Source: Hippophae tibetana (lineage: Eukaryota > Streptophyta > Magnoliopsida > Rosales > Elaeagnaceae). From it: 64,000 nucleotides of DNA. The position numbers and the translations under genes were made by a program. The stretch lies in NCBI GenBank assembly GCA_037013495.1, contig CM072807.1, forward strand, positions 1,066,501 to 1,130,500, written 5' to 3'. Position 1 is the first letter of the stretch; each line of letters starts with the position of its first letter. The notes below the pieces were generated by a model. It made no database searches. It had not been told where the DNA came from and worked only from the letters and a program-made list of their open reading frames with translations. This document shows positions 34,620 to 52,772 of the stretch, piece by piece.

Positions 34620-34726
34620 CTAATCCAAATGAAGATTAGGTAGGCATTAAGCACTTCACACCAAACTGCTCATGATCTACTGCCGCTCTGACCACCATGT
34701 ATTCGTACGCACCACATTATTTAGCT

Positions 34727-34737
34727 AACCCTAAACC
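34727..34737 (+). promoter_or_regulatory. Telo-box (AACCCTAAACC)
   Basis: A telomere-like AACCCTAAA word lies 130 bp upstream of the TATA box and about 110 bp after the Site II pair. Telo-boxes often cooperate with Site II elements in genes expressed in growing tissue. Confidence 0.55.
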
Positions 34738-34856
34738 TCCATTTGGCTCTACAGTTCGAAGTTATACTGCATGTTCCAAACTACCCTCCATTACTTTCAC
34801 CGTTTCACGGCGTAGACTCAGTCCAAATGTCATTCTTACCCTTTTTCAAACCTTCA

Positions 34857-34865
34857 TATATAAAA
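34857..34865 (+). promoter_or_regulatory. TATA box of PFP-beta gene
   Basis: TATATAAAA lies 124 bp before the start codon, which would leave a 5'UTR of about 95 bp. Confidence 0.65.
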
Positions 34866-34988
34866 CTCACGCAGTCCACATGCTAAGACCTTTCGAAAGA
34901 TTCAGTCACTCTTACTCTACCTACAACTGTGAGATTTCTTTGCAGTGGGAGAGAGACCAGAGTTCGTGTGCAAGTTGCAGTCTTTTAA

Positions 34989-39939
<4,951 letters not shown>

Positions 39940-41224
39940 ACCTATCTTTGAACAACTCAATTGCAAATTCATCAATCTGGAGAGAATAATTCGATTTCAT
40001 CTTCTGGATCTTTGGGATCTCTCTTGGTTGATAGAATTAGAAATTTAGCTCGAAAAAAGTATGAGAGTTCTGCATAATTTTATGAAATTTGGAGTCTTGA
40101 ACCGTCTCTTTTGCTTGTCCTCTAGTTACTCTCTACCTTTTTATTCAAATGTTGTAACATGATTTGATTCTGATTGCGCCAGAGTTCTTTTAAGCCTTTT
40201 TGGTTGTGATTTGTTGTTTTTATTTTATTTTTAAAAAACCTTGGCAAGATGTCTTTAAGAGAGGGAGGGAGAGAGAAGGTAAATCCAACTTTGTGTAATA
40301 TTGGGAGCATGGCCACCTCTAGCCCTCGGAGTAGTTTAGGTGATTACTCTTTTTTCTCCTTAAAAAATAATGAGAGTAATAATATTGTCATAATTATTTT
40401 TGTTGATGATGAGTCGCTACTGTTTGATAAATTTATAGTTTGTCATTATTTTTGTTGATGAAAAAGAAACACTCTTGTTTGATAAAGTTGTCATTTGTCA
40501 TTAATGATTATTATTGTAACATAAACAATTTAAATTGTAATAACATTTATCCCAAAAATAATTGTTAAAATGTATTCTATTTAGTTATTACCTTCTCTAA
40601 CACCCCTATAACGAGGAAAGGAAGTCTGGCAATAAGAAACTTCACGATTTCCACCCAAACTAACATAATAGCACCTTTTGCGTGCCAAAAGAAAAACAGA
40701 AAAAGAACCAACTTGACTCCTTTTTACTATTCTTTTAAAAAAACATAATTTATTGATAGAAAATTATGTAAGTTTATTTGTAAGAAAATTATGTTAAGTC
40801 TTTGTGTAAAAAATGTAAAATAATGCACACCTAGTTCGTAGTATGTCAATATGTCAGACCATAGATCATAATCAGATAGCAGAAAAACCTCATCTCAGCT
40901 CAGCACTTCGCACATTCAATCGAGCAGAAAACACACATGGACTAACTACCAAAAAAACACACGCACGTGAACTACTTATTACAGGGAGTAAAAGCAGAGA
41001 ACATCTGCAGAAAAATTATATATTAAAAAAAAAAAAAAACAACAATTAACACCCTTGAGCATTCTTTACAAATATTTCAACAGAGAAGAGTAATCTTTTG
41101 GTTATACTACGTGTTTCACGAAAATCAACCTACGTCTAGAAACACATTCAGTATCTTCTATTAAATTGGAACAGATTCGTTTTATTTGACAAAAGCCTCG
41201 TAGTTAGTCACATTTTGAAGATGA
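39940..41224. other. Intergenic spacer between convergent genes
   Basis: About 1.3 kb holds the 3'UTRs of the PFP-beta gene (plus strand) and the PUX4-like gene (minus strand). In the middle (40,370-40,560) a short block with 'attatttttgttgatga' occurs twice. No gene is seen; the small frames at 40,249 and 40,843 have no recognisable similarity. Confidence 0.6.
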
Positions 41225-44200
41225 CTAAAACTTCTGAAGAACTACCGAGTTTGCAAGGCCTGCTTGCTCTATTGTTTGACTTGGATCGCTAAGAAGCTTG
41301 GGAGGGAAACCCATGAGTTGTAGCTGATAATTCTCAGGACTGCCTGGCCTAGATGCATCAATGAAGGCACGAATTTCGCCAACAGTATGGTGGTAATTGA
41401 AATGCCCAACCATGCGGGTTCCATCAGCCAACCTAAGTTGAATCAAAGTCGTAGGCAGAGCTCCGTCCACAACTGGGGCCATTGAAGGGGCTGTTGCAGT
41501 GGTGCGGGAGGAAGCATTGCTAGGTTCAGGTTCTGATGGAGCAGAACTACCACCAAGAGTTCTTCCAACACCCTGAAACGGAACATGACGCTTCTTGGGT
41601 TCCTATAAGCACAGAAACATTATGTACAATTATATGTTTTTCCACAGTCAAAGTAGACAGATTCATCATCTCATTCATTATGATTTGAGAACTTGCAATT
41701 TACAACCATGAAATCCTGAGTAAGGGCAAATCGAAAGCATCTTTGATAGTTTCTAAATTAACTGAAGTCTAAAATACTCAAGACAATGCTTCACTTTCAA
41801 GTTATATAGGTATGAACAAACAATAAATCATAAAGAAAGAACTCACAGTGCATTTCTCATTCCTCCTTATCAGGTTGACATGAACAGAGGACCTCCTATC
41901 TGCAGGCCCCAGCTCTATTGGACACTCTGACTTTTTGATGCTCTGGAATAAAATACAAAGCAAAATCATCTATGCATCAATATACCATAATCTGAGCTTA
42001 CAACATGAAATAAACCAAGCGCAACCAACATATTCAACTTCAACATTAACTATCATTTTAGGAATTTTTATAAATGTCAACAATAATCAGCAAAAACTCT
42101 AGTAAGAGTCATCAAATCAACTCCTTGACAAACAGCAAGTAAAACAATATGCAAAATGAAGCAGTTAAAATGCACACACAATAATCTATAGCAGAAAACT
42201 AATTGAACGGTCCACTTAAACGAACATATTGTATTTAACAATGTATTTGACCTTCATTCTGAAGAATTCAACACTTTTAGCACTGTTACCTCTAAGAAAG
42301 ATGCATTTTCAGGATCATCCAACCTCCTCAATGGGCCATCATTTACAGTGAAGCCGTTACTCCAGAAAACAATGTTGTGAACAACAGCCTCAGGCTGCTG
42401 TGGAGTTGGAGTTTCCTCAACAGCTTCTCCCGAAAGTAATCTGCCAGTTCCAGTAAAGCTTCTTGAGCTTGAAGGAGGATAAATAGGTGCTTCTACAGCT
42501 CCTAACTGCCTAGCTTGATCAAAGATTGCATCTACATCATTATCCTTTGAAGGGTCTTGGACAAGCATTCCACTGTAACACATAAAAATAGATGTAGGAT
42601 GTTTTTGAACCTTCTCAAACTAAGAAATAACAAGATTTGGTTACTCTGCGAGTAAAAGAAAATATAAAAATAATAAAAGCAGATTGATCATGAAAGTAGC
42701 AAGTTAAGTGTGAATTCATTGCTTGTATATTATTCCTAGGTATTTCAGAAATATTCTTTGTTCTTTATTTTTATCCTCAATTTGTGTATAATAGCAGTTA
42801 AGCAATAAAAATATATTAGCCCCCAGGTAGTTTTGAGTTTTGTCAAAGAAATCCATTTTTAGTACAACTTCAGAAAAACGCCACCAGTTACTTTTTGCCT
42901 CTATTACATTCATTCATATCTGTGGTGCAGAAATACTTGCAGACAGTAACTTATAGCTGAACCTGATCTAATAGATGGCTCTTCGAACATGAAACCATAT
43001 GTAAATAGACCAAAAATATTGTCATTTCTCATGGTTTTGGACTTAACAGTAAAAATTTCCTTTTTCACAACCAAAAAAAACCTACACCCACAAGTCCAAG
43101 CCTAGCCCATGCAAGGATGTAATCGTCTATGTTTGGTATTAAAAATGTAACAGACGTACGACCTAATAAATATAGGTACCCCGCAAGGATAAAGCGAGGA
43201 CTTAAGATTGGTTCAACGGTGACCTTATGCAGCGAACTTGGTACGAACCCAGTCGATAAAATTACCTCATCATAAAGCAACGAGGTTTCGGATGTCAAGA
43301 CTAAAGTTATATCCTGATGATCAAGGTCGTCTTATATGAACAACCTGTATATAAATATCCTCCCTTTGTTTGTAAATGCTTGTAATCTAATTTCTGTAAA
43401 ATATTGTATTGTTCAGGTCGCTTAATATGCACCCCGTTATGTACGCAAAGATACTTATATATATCCCTTAAATGAGGAAAATGAGGATGATTTAGTGAAT
43501 TCTATTTACTACTTCTCTCTAAAAATCACTAAAGTTAGATACTTAAATTCTCCTAAAACAATCTAAATTAGAGTATTCTTCTGCAAACCAATTTTCAAGT
43601 CCCGTGGAACAATACCAACTGCCACGACAGCTTCTACAATTGCTTTCTATATGCCACTCAACCAACAAACACAAGTTGCAATTTTAGACACACTACTAGA
43701 AACTGCAAATGATGTCATTTCAGCCTTCTAATATCTATTATAACCTATTTTATTACCAATGAATCAAACTTTTCCTCACCTAAAATCCAAATAAGCTTTT
43801 TATAATCCCATCACCCTGTACCCTAAACTACACATTCACATTCTTAGTTTGGAATTAACATTTTATCTGCAGATTCAGATAAGTTCAGGGACAGGGTGGG
43901 AACAGTTATAGTCAAATCTGTCCCCGATCATATCCGATATATACTCCATTTATATAATATATTTTACATATTATTTTAAATACTTGCAAAAATACTAAAA
44001 ATAGACACTACTGGGACCTGAACCCTTGTTAGCTAGAAACTAAAGTGATAATTAACAATAGCCAGCAAACCACATCATGCTATTGTTGAGTTCTATATGC
44101 ATTTATTTGATTATATGTAAATTTTCAAAAAAACCTTTAAAGAAAGCTGTTGTAATTAATATTCCATTCAATTTGTCGAATGAGATGTAAGAAGACTCAA

Positions 44201-45775
44201 AAAGAATTTGGATTTTGAAACCCTAGCCGTTAGTTCCATCAGTACAGAGGATTGAGGAGTCATATGCCTCGACGTCACCTCTTCCATCTCCTCGTCACCT
44301 CTTCCGTCTCCTTATTGTCACTTTACTCTTAATAACAGGTTATTGTTCTTTTTCTTCGTTATTCCCTTCTTTTTGCAGGAAACTTCTTTTCTGTAAAAGG
44401 AAAGCTAAGATTGAACGGTTCTTGAGCTGCAAGGACCAAATAAATAGTACTTCTTATCAGGTTGGTAGATTAAATTGTTTGGGTAATTGTTAGTAATTTC
44501 TTGGTTTGCTTATCAATTTATTTTCGGTGTTTCTCTCATAATTCTCCCATGTAGCTCGCCTTTTGTTGTAGCATGTAAGAAAAAGATGCTCCTATATGAC
44601 GACTCCAATTCTTGAAAATAATACAATTAAGAGAAAAAAAAATTATCAAGCTAAAGAATTTGAATAGGTTAAGAGTTTCTATAAGCATTTGTAATTTTAT
44701 CCTTTTTCTGAATTTATTGTTTCGTACTATTTTCATTCCTTCTTAATATAATTATTGACAATGCAATGGATACTGAAGCATAGAAGCATATCCCCTGCTA
44801 AACACACTTATTTATTGAGATATTTTTAAAAGAGAATATATTCATTGAATTTTCAGTAGTTCTTTCTTAATCTATTTTTTCAACAGTTATTTTTTTGGAT
44901 TTTTTTATACCCACATTAGACCCAATGGTTATTAACCGTCCCCAAACTGTTTTGGATTTTGGGAAGTTTTGAGGAGACAAATGTATCTTCAGTTTCAGGG
45001 ACAGATATAGTGAAAACTGTCCCTGCCCGTCCCGTGCCCATTCCTATTCCCAGTCCCCATATACTATTATACCTATTTTCAATGGAGATTCTAGATAGCT
45101 AAGCTCCCATCTTATTTCCAAGTATCCAAACAGATCACATAGAACAGTGAACCACCCACCAGTTCAAACACCCCCAACCGAATGTATAAATGATACAATT
45201 GTTTCACTGTCATGGCCTCATTCAAACTATTCCAGAGTCAAGTTCAACGAGACACAACTTGTGAATTGAATACCTCAGCTTAGAAATTTACTAGAATGGA
45301 AAAAACTACAACTTTTTCAATTACCTTTCCCATTTAATTTAAAACGGACATATATTTATATGCTTAAAGCTCTGCTTTTAGCTTGTTTACTTAACCACTT
45401 GAAGAAATACAAATAATCACTACTACTCCCAAAATCTTGGCAACCGGAAATTTCAAAAAGTTATAGTACGGCAATAGTCATTCTGAAATAGGGGGAAAAA
45501 TAGTCTAAATAAGATTACAATATAGTATAGGGAAAATATTCAAATGCCTTCGTATTAGTTAACAAGATTCAGGAAAAACAAAATACTGTTAATAAGAAGC
45601 GAGATAAGTGGCTAGGGTTGAAATAGTACCTTTTCTCGCCACCAGTGTAGTATTCCTGAGGCTCATCGGAGTCGCTGTCGGAGTCAGCAGAGAGGCGGTT
45701 CAGATCTGAAAGGGTGCGTATGCCACCAGTTCTACTACTTGAAGCCTTCGACGATTTCTTCTCCTTTGAGGTCAT
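41225..45775 (-). CDS. PUX4: Plant UBX-domain protein, PUX4-like CDC48 adaptor, 4 exons (45775-45630, 42572-42290, 41942-41847, 41602-41225)
   Basis: The exons join in frame to 300 residues, the size of PUX3/PUX4 and too short for the UBA-bearing PUX5. The N-terminus ([12 protein letters not shown], then [20 protein letters not shown], then [16 protein letters not shown]) is the typical acidic leader. A SEP domain follows at about residues 95-170 ([20 protein letters not shown], then PENASFLE and VHVNLIRR). The UBX domain covers about 224-300 ([27 protein letters not shown]); this UBX surface binds the N-domain of the AAA ATPase CDC48/p97. Such p47-like adaptors steer CDC48 in protein degradation and membrane fusion. 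The ATG at 45775 is the first in frame; the open frame upstream begins at a TTG. Intron 1 is 3.06 kb and contains transposon-like material. PUX3 is the main alternative. Confidence 0.92.
43050..43440. mobile_element. Possible solo LTR in PUX4 intron 1
   Basis: A block of about 390 bp is distinctly less AT-rich than its surroundings. It has a TATA-like 'tatataaatatcctccc' near 43,349 followed by 'tgtttgtaaatgcttgtaat', as in plant gypsy LTRs. No primer site or internal domain lies on either side, so if it is an LTR it is solo. Ends and target duplication were not resolved. Confidence 0.35.
43880..45065. mobile_element. Candidate TIR element with exon-like interior, PUX4 intron 1
   Basis: A GGGACA-rich left end (gggaacagttatagtc, then aaatctgtccccga) pairs imperfectly with the inverse of the right end (agggacagttttcacta, then tatctgtccctga). 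Further right lie repeated 'cccgtccc', 'cccattcc' and 'cagtcccc' words typical of degenerate hAT-like termini. Inside, 44,215-44,465 is GC-richer: 'aaaccctagccg', pyrimidine-rich 'cacctcttcc' repeats, then 'aacaggttatt' and 'tttttgcagg' that look like a 5'UTR exon-intron-exon. Exact ends and target duplication are unknown. Confidence 0.35.
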
Positions 45776-46189
45776 TGCTTTCTTTTCTACGACTGAAATT
45801 TGTTTTGGAGAGAGCAATTCTTTTTCATTTTGTAACCGCTATTCTCATGTCAGCTTTTCTTTGCTGTACGACGTTGAGGGCATATCCGACCCGTTATTTT
45901 ATTTTATGTCAAAAATTACATTATTTTTTTTATTCTCTCAACCTACAAAATTAAATATTAAATTAAAAAATATCACTTTATAAAATAAATTTTATTTTAT
46001 TTTTTAATTATTATATTTAATTATTTAAAAATTTAATAAATAAAATATTATAATTATTATATAAATAAAAAATTACATTTAATTAAAAACATATAACTAA
46101 ATATTTATTACATCGTATTTTTAAACGAATTTATTTGTAGTGAATAAATATGAATTATATTATATTTTTTGTTTTATATTATATTGATA

Positions 46190-46380
46190 TATTTTTAGTT
46201 ATTTTATATTATAAATTTAATTTTAATTTATTATATATAATAAAAAATTAACAATATTTTTAAATTTTGATAAATCGTTATTTTAATTTATATTATATTA
46301 ATAATTATTTTATTCATCTTATATTATAATTTTAATTTTTTATACATAATAAAAAATTTAATAATATTTTAAAATTTGAA
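46190..46380. repeat. AT-rich direct duplication, period about 110 bp
   Basis: The block 'ttattttatattataa' plus 'tttaattttaatttat' plus 'tatataataaaaaatt' near 46,199-46,275 is followed by a similar block near 46,310-46,378. Low complexity makes the boundaries soft. Confidence 0.5.
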
Positions 46381-47260
46381 AAAAAAACAAAATAAACCGT
46401 ATCTGTAGCTATTAATAATATTTGTTGTAAGTTTTGGTACAAATTTGGAACAATTTTATATCAAAATTAAGTATAAGTTAGATTTAAGATAATTTGAGTA
46501 AATAAATCTAAACATCTTTATAATTATCTCAATAATTTATTTATTTATAAATAAATACGTGTTATTATTATTATTATTGATTATATTAAACATATAAATT
46601 CACACAAGCACCTTTATGAGAATTATATGAAATTATGCCCTTATGCCTTTCGATTCTTTCTTTTTATTTATTTTATTTATTTATCCAATTTTGAAGGAAC
46701 CCACCCAACAACCAACCTAAACCACGTTTATTATTCACGTGAAAGGAACGTGCTCCATGTAATATTATGATTAAATAAAAATAAATTTTTTTTTAATTTT
46801 TTATAAAATTAACGTTTAAATTATTTAAATATTAGATTAATTTTTTTTATAAATATAAAAATTAATTGAATAATATCAAGTAACTCAATATTTTTTTTTC
46901 AATTGTTTTGGACCTTTTCAATTTTTATAAATAAAATTATTTGTATTTGAATGTTATGGTAACATAAAATAAAAGATTTGGAAATAAGAATAAGTTGTCT
47001 TTATATTTTCATCAAGAAGTATGAATAAATAGCTAGTTTTATATCTGTATAATAAAATATATTTATTTATTTTGTTTATATGGGTGTGATGTAAAAAGAG
47101 ATATTAATAAATTATTATTATTTTTATTTTATTCAAAACATATCATTTTATTTTATAAAAAATTATTTCTTTACTTACCAATATGTTTCTATCTGAGATT
47201 TACTAATAATTAAAATTATTAAATTTTTATAATTTAAATTTTTAAATAATAGTTATAGTT

Positions 47261-47945
47261 TTAAATAAATGCTAAATAAATAAAATAGTAATTATATAAC
47301 AACTCTCTTTTATACATAAAAATAATAGGTAAAAAAATTTCTTATTTTTATATTATTTCTATTTCTATTTTTTATTATCAAATAATGTCATCAAATGAAT
47401 AGATAAAAAATAAAAAAATCTTAAAATGACATCTTTAAAATTTTAAAAAATAAAAATAACATTATTATCTTGAATTAAGAGATGTATACTTACCTTAAAT
47501 TGAGAGTTGTTATAAGATTTATAGACGTTAGTTTTAATTTTTTTAAAAACAAAAAACTATCAAATAAAATCAAATCAAAGAAATAGGAAGTTACCAACTC
47601 TCACCTTTTATTTATATATATTAATAGATTAATTCAAAAAAAAGAAAAACGTGGAACATATTTACTCAAAATGTAAATATTTCATTTAATTATTATATCA
47701 TTTAATGAAAATAAAAAATCTATCAAATAAAATAAATGTTAAATAAATAGAATAATAATTATAGAGCAAGTCTCTCCTATATATATAAGAAATTAAGATT
47801 TAAAAATATTCTTATTTTTATATTTTTCTTTTATTTTTATCTTTCTATTATCAAATAATATCATAAAATGAATAAATAGAAAAAAATATCAAACAAAATA
47901 AAAGGCTACCAACTCCTTTTATATTGGTATATTAATAGAAATTAT
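47261..47945. repeat. Direct duplication, period about 468 bp
   Basis: The series 'aaataaatgctaaataaat', 'gtaattatata', 'aactctct', 'ttttattatcaaataatgtc' and 'accaactct..ccttttat' (47,263 onward) recurs from 47,730 as 'aaataaatgttaaataaat' and matching later words. Both copies are diverged and non-coding. Confidence 0.65.
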
Positions 47946-49389
47946 CAAGCATAAATAAACAATTTTAAAATAACTTTACTTTCAATTTAAATTAAGATTA
48001 ATTGACATGATAATTTTTATTCATTATATTATTTTTAATTATTTAATTATATATATATATTATAAATATTAATTTATTATTTAATTGATAAAAATATAAA
48101 ATAATTCACTTAAATGTAATTATTTATATTATTTAAAATAAAAAACTATAAAAATAATAATTGTTAATATTTTAACTACTAATAATTTATTATTTAATTA
48201 ATAATATTTAATTTATAAAAATAATGTAAGAAATAATATATAAACAAATAAGTTAAGAATAAAAATGTATTATTTTAAATCATAAATACATAAATACAAA
48301 TATATATAAATTATAAATATAAAATTTAAATAACATAAAATAGAAATAGAAAATAGAAATAACCGAAACTCATATATTACACGATGTTCTTAAGATCATT
48401 GTTTTTGCTCACTATGTATATTTGAAAACTCTAAAAACTTATATCCAAAAATATAACGATCAATTAGTAGCAAATATATACCACTATTTACTACTCTATC
48501 AAACTTTTTAAGTATGTAAACTCTACATAAAGTAACCTAATTATAGATTGAAAATATAAAAAATAAAAATGTTTATTTTTCTTTGGTTTTATACCACTAT
48601 AAGTCTCTCACATTCAATTATATATATATATAACCATCCAATAAGGAAAAAAAAAATCGAAGGAAAAAGAAGCATAAATGGGCAAAACTAAAATTCAAAA
48701 AATGGAATAATTAAAGTAAATTCATTAGCAAAATAGTTTCAAATTTTCATTTAATTAAAATTTCACCAATTCTTTACGTGAATAAAAATTGACGAAAAAA
48801 ACAAAAAAATGACTCAAATCATATTTGACACGGATATAGAATTCGACAGTTTGAAAATTACATAGGATAGGTAGGTGTTATCTTTTCAATTTTCCCATAT
48901 GAGAGTATATTTATTACCTCATTAGTTAACTAATAGATATGATGTTTTTGAATTGTTTTGCCATTTTTTTCAAAAGATAAAATATTTCACACATAAGTTT
49001 TTCTTGACACAATTTATTTATCATTGTTATATTCGTTTTAACCATAAACATATGTCTGGTTCAATGAGAGTTTCTAAAAAATTAAGTCATACATAATACT
49101 TTTTTTTAAGCAACTTCACTTTTCTTTTACATGGGTGATCTTTTATTTATAAAAGTAATCCTCAAAAAGTAACCTGCATACTCTGCCAGGTATTCTCTTC
49201 GTAAAAATAATTAAAAGTCCTAACTTAACCTATCTCTATTAGTATTAATGTTTTCATTATAAGAATAGACTTGAGGGTAAACCTCCACAATTATCTTATT
49301 AAGTCTCTATAACTAGGTCATCCCTTTGAACTTATATCTTTAAATCTTTAGTCAATTAGGTTGGGTTTTCTTTACAAATCTTTACTCAT

Positions 49390-50413
49390 TCATGAGCTTC
49401 AGTCTCATTCCTCTTGATGACTTATTAATTAACTCTCGATTTAACCATTTAGTTAACAGATTTGTTATGCTATCATTTTCACTTCATATCATCAATAGAA
49501 ATAACCTTATTTGAGAGTAGTTGTCTAATGATGTTATGTATACGACATATATGTTGAGACTTACCATTATATATATTGTTTTATGCCCTACTAATAACCA
49601 ATTGACTATCATAATGGATGTATATTGCAGGCACACACTTCACGCACTTAAGAATATCCTCTAATAAATTACATAACCATTCAAATTCTTCACCACATTT
49701 ATCCAAAGCCATGAACTCAAATTCCATCGTGGATCTAACAATGTAAGTCTGTTTAGAAGACTTCCAAAAACAATTGCACCACATAGTGTGAACACATATT
49801 TATTGATAGACTTTGAGTATTTCGTGTTACATATCTAGTTTGCATTACTATAACTTACTATATCATTTTAATATAGTTGGATAGCTTATGTAGTGTATTC
49901 AATAACTACGTGTGTATCTTAAGTATCTAAGTTGTCTTATAGTATTTTTCAATGATCAGATTCTAGATTGCTAGTATATCTGATTATTTTACTTACAGCG
50001 TAAGTTATATATAATCTTGTACAATTCATTAAATACATGAGACTTCTATCACTCTAAAATATTCCAATTGAGATACATTCTTACATCACTCTTAGATAGG
50101 TGTAGATTTACATCTACTAGTATTTTAATAATTTTGGAATAACCATTATTGAAATTTTCAATATATTGTCAACATAATGACATCGACTTAGAATAAAATT
50201 GCTTGATGTTCTCGATATCTTAATTCCTAGAATTACATCAGTGGATCCTATGTCTTTTATGTCAAACCTTGAATTTAACATATTCTTAATGTATTTGATC
50301 ATTTGATCATTATCATTCACTATTAACATGTCATCAAAGTAAAAGCACAAGATGATATAACCATCTTCGATGTCCTTTACATAACCATCTTGGTCTTGAC
50401 TATCTTCATTCAT
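49390..50413 (-). pseudogene. Ty1-copia RT/RNase H fragment
   Basis: On the minus strand 50413-50117 reads as copia reverse transcriptase: FDDMLI replaces the canonical YVDDMLI, followed by NMLNSRFDIKDIG and VILGIKISRTS. The frame then breaks; 49784-49581 reads as RNase H (WKSSKQT, STMEFEFMALDKCGEEFEW), and near 49,480-49,390 the tail LLTKWLNRELI is visible. About 300 bp between RT and RNase H, and everything upstream of the RT, are missing or unrecognisable. Its 3' flank (49,390 down to about 49,050) may be element untranslated sequence. It is a different copia lineage from the two intronic elements. Confidence 0.85.
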
Positions 50414-51708
50414 AATTTTCTAAGGTCATTTAGATGAACTTGATTGAGGTTGAGATCAAGACACTTGGGAAGAAACATTTTCATTAAAGAAACCAAGGAG
50501 CATGAATGAGAGAGAGATTTTAAGCTTACGTGATATTTGGTTCACATAATGAGAATTAGAATAAGAATGAAATTGAATGAAAAGAAAACAGTGTTACTAT
50601 TACATTATTTGGTTTGACTAATGTGATTAAAGAAGTAATCAATATTACAGTGTTTGGTTTACAATTGAAATTGAATGGAAAATATCATATGTTACCTTAA
50701 TATCCTTATATTCAATAAAGTTTAAATGATGTAATTTAATTGTTATTTTTCGTCAGACAAAATAAATTATTTGAACTATTATTTTTCTAAATAAGTATTA
50801 CTTAAAAATAAAATATATTATTAAAATTATTATTTTTTAAATAGGATATAGGGTTTTTTAAATAGGATATATGGGTGCCCACGAAAGCGAGTATATGTAG
50901 ACCATAAAAAGGAAAAAATAGTTTTATATTCTTGTAATAACAATAATGGTAACGTGTGATTCATTATTGTTATAAGATTAATAATATTAAAGTATAATTA
51001 ATAATAAAATTTAATATTTAATATTTTTTTATTGTGATAATAATAAAAATTAGTGAAGTAATATTATTATTAATAAAGTATTTATTCTTAAATATTAATA
51101 TTTTTACCTAGTGGTTATTAATTATAAATTTATCAAGCATATAAGTGTATTTAATAGCATGATAAATATATAATTTATATTTTTTTTATAAAAATACAAA
51201 AAATAAATGTAACAATATTATTATTTAACTAGAAAATAAAATATAAATAAAGTAACTTAATTAGTGTTTGATTTACATTAATTTAAATGGTAATAAAAAA
51301 ATTATAAATATTTTTGATTTATCTATTAATCTATAATAAAATAAAAAGTATTTTACTAATACCATGAAAGCTTATTATTCTCAAATATCTTAATAATATA
51401 TTGAAATATTTTATTTTATTCACGTATTTATAAGATTATTTTTTTTCTCGATATTTTAAAAAATAATTTTTATTTCATTTCTTTTTTAATTTTAATTTAA
51501 TTACCCTTTATTTTAATTTAACTATCTAAACAAATATAATAATAAATATTTTCATTTAATTTAATTTAATTTCTATTACTATTATTATTTTCATTATATT
51601 TTTATTATATAAATCAAACATAATAATAACGTTATTGATAAAGCCCAATTATATGGTAAAATTTATGAAATAACCTTTCATATACATGGTACAAATTTGA
51701 TACTTTGA

Positions 51709-51731
51709 ATATATATATATATATATATATA
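51709..51731. repeat. (AT)n microsatellite
   Basis: About eleven AT units occur without interruption. Confidence 0.9.
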
Positions 51732-52772
51732 CAAGAAAGATTGTTTTGAATTATTCAAGGCTGCAAGCAAAGTATAACACTTTTTTTAACACTCTACTTT
51801 AGGTGAATTTTTTCTCTCCGACTCTCTCGGTCACTTCTTCAACACATCGATCCATATTAAGATAAAAAAAAATCTATTTATTAAGCTGCAATAATTAATT
51901 AAAATAAAAATAAATTATAAATAAAAATAAATTTTATTATTTTAATTAATAATTATCTATCATATTAATCACATAAATTTGCATATATTTTTACAAATTA
52001 TTTATACTAATTAAATATATTTTAATTTTTTAAATAATAAATAAAATTATACAGATATTTATAAAGAAAATAACATTAGATCAAACAAGTTTGATTATGA
52101 CAATATATGTTCATGTTACCATATAATTAAAATTGAATTTATTACATCAATTAATTCTAAAAAAATATAATATTTGGTTACAAAGATTTCCTAAAATTTG
52201 TAACTAAATTGAAAAAATATACATATATAGTACATCTATCCAATAATATTAAATATAAAAGATGTTAGATGATAAAAAAATTTAAAATCAATTAAATATA
52301 ATGAATATGATCTAAGCCACGTATTATAACTTAACATACGAATATAATTATGAATATAATTAAGAAAAAAATAATCATAATATGTAATTTTCTCAAAAGA
52401 TATTTTTATATAATCTTGTAATTATTTATTTGGAGTCTCCATGCATTTGAAGTCTTGAAACACGTTGAATTATAATAATAATGAAAATTATACTTCGAAG
52501 GTATAAGGAGTAATATGAATAACACAATCATTATTACATCTTATTTCATTAAAAAAAAATCTAAAATCTTTACTTTGAAAACAAACTCTAGACGCCTACG
52601 TCAGTATTTTAATTTAATAATTTCGATATAATTAATGAAAAAAAACGCTAGAGTTCTTACTATAAAATAAATTATAGAGTGCTACTATAATTTAAATTTT
52701 GTTACGTATAGAATAAAACAAGATATATATAATTAAAAGAACATTAACATTAGAATGTTTGGTTTGAAAAAA

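Larger units (their letters stand above)
45820..49000. other. Very AT-rich intergenic DNA
   Basis: The first 100 bp form the 5'UTR and proximal promoter of the PUX4-like gene. The rest has no gene-like frame. Two local duplications are visible (46,190-46,378 and 47,261-47,945) and are listed separately. Confidence 0.6.

Noticed and set aside
34697..34988. 104-codon frame before PFP-beta
   Set aside because: It covers the promoter and 5'UTR (telo-box and TATA box lie in it) and is out of frame with the well-supported start at 34989.
45776..45817. Extra 14 codons before the PUX4-like ATG
   Set aside because: The extension begins at TTG. Eukaryotic initiation at the ATG at 45775 matches the family N-terminus.
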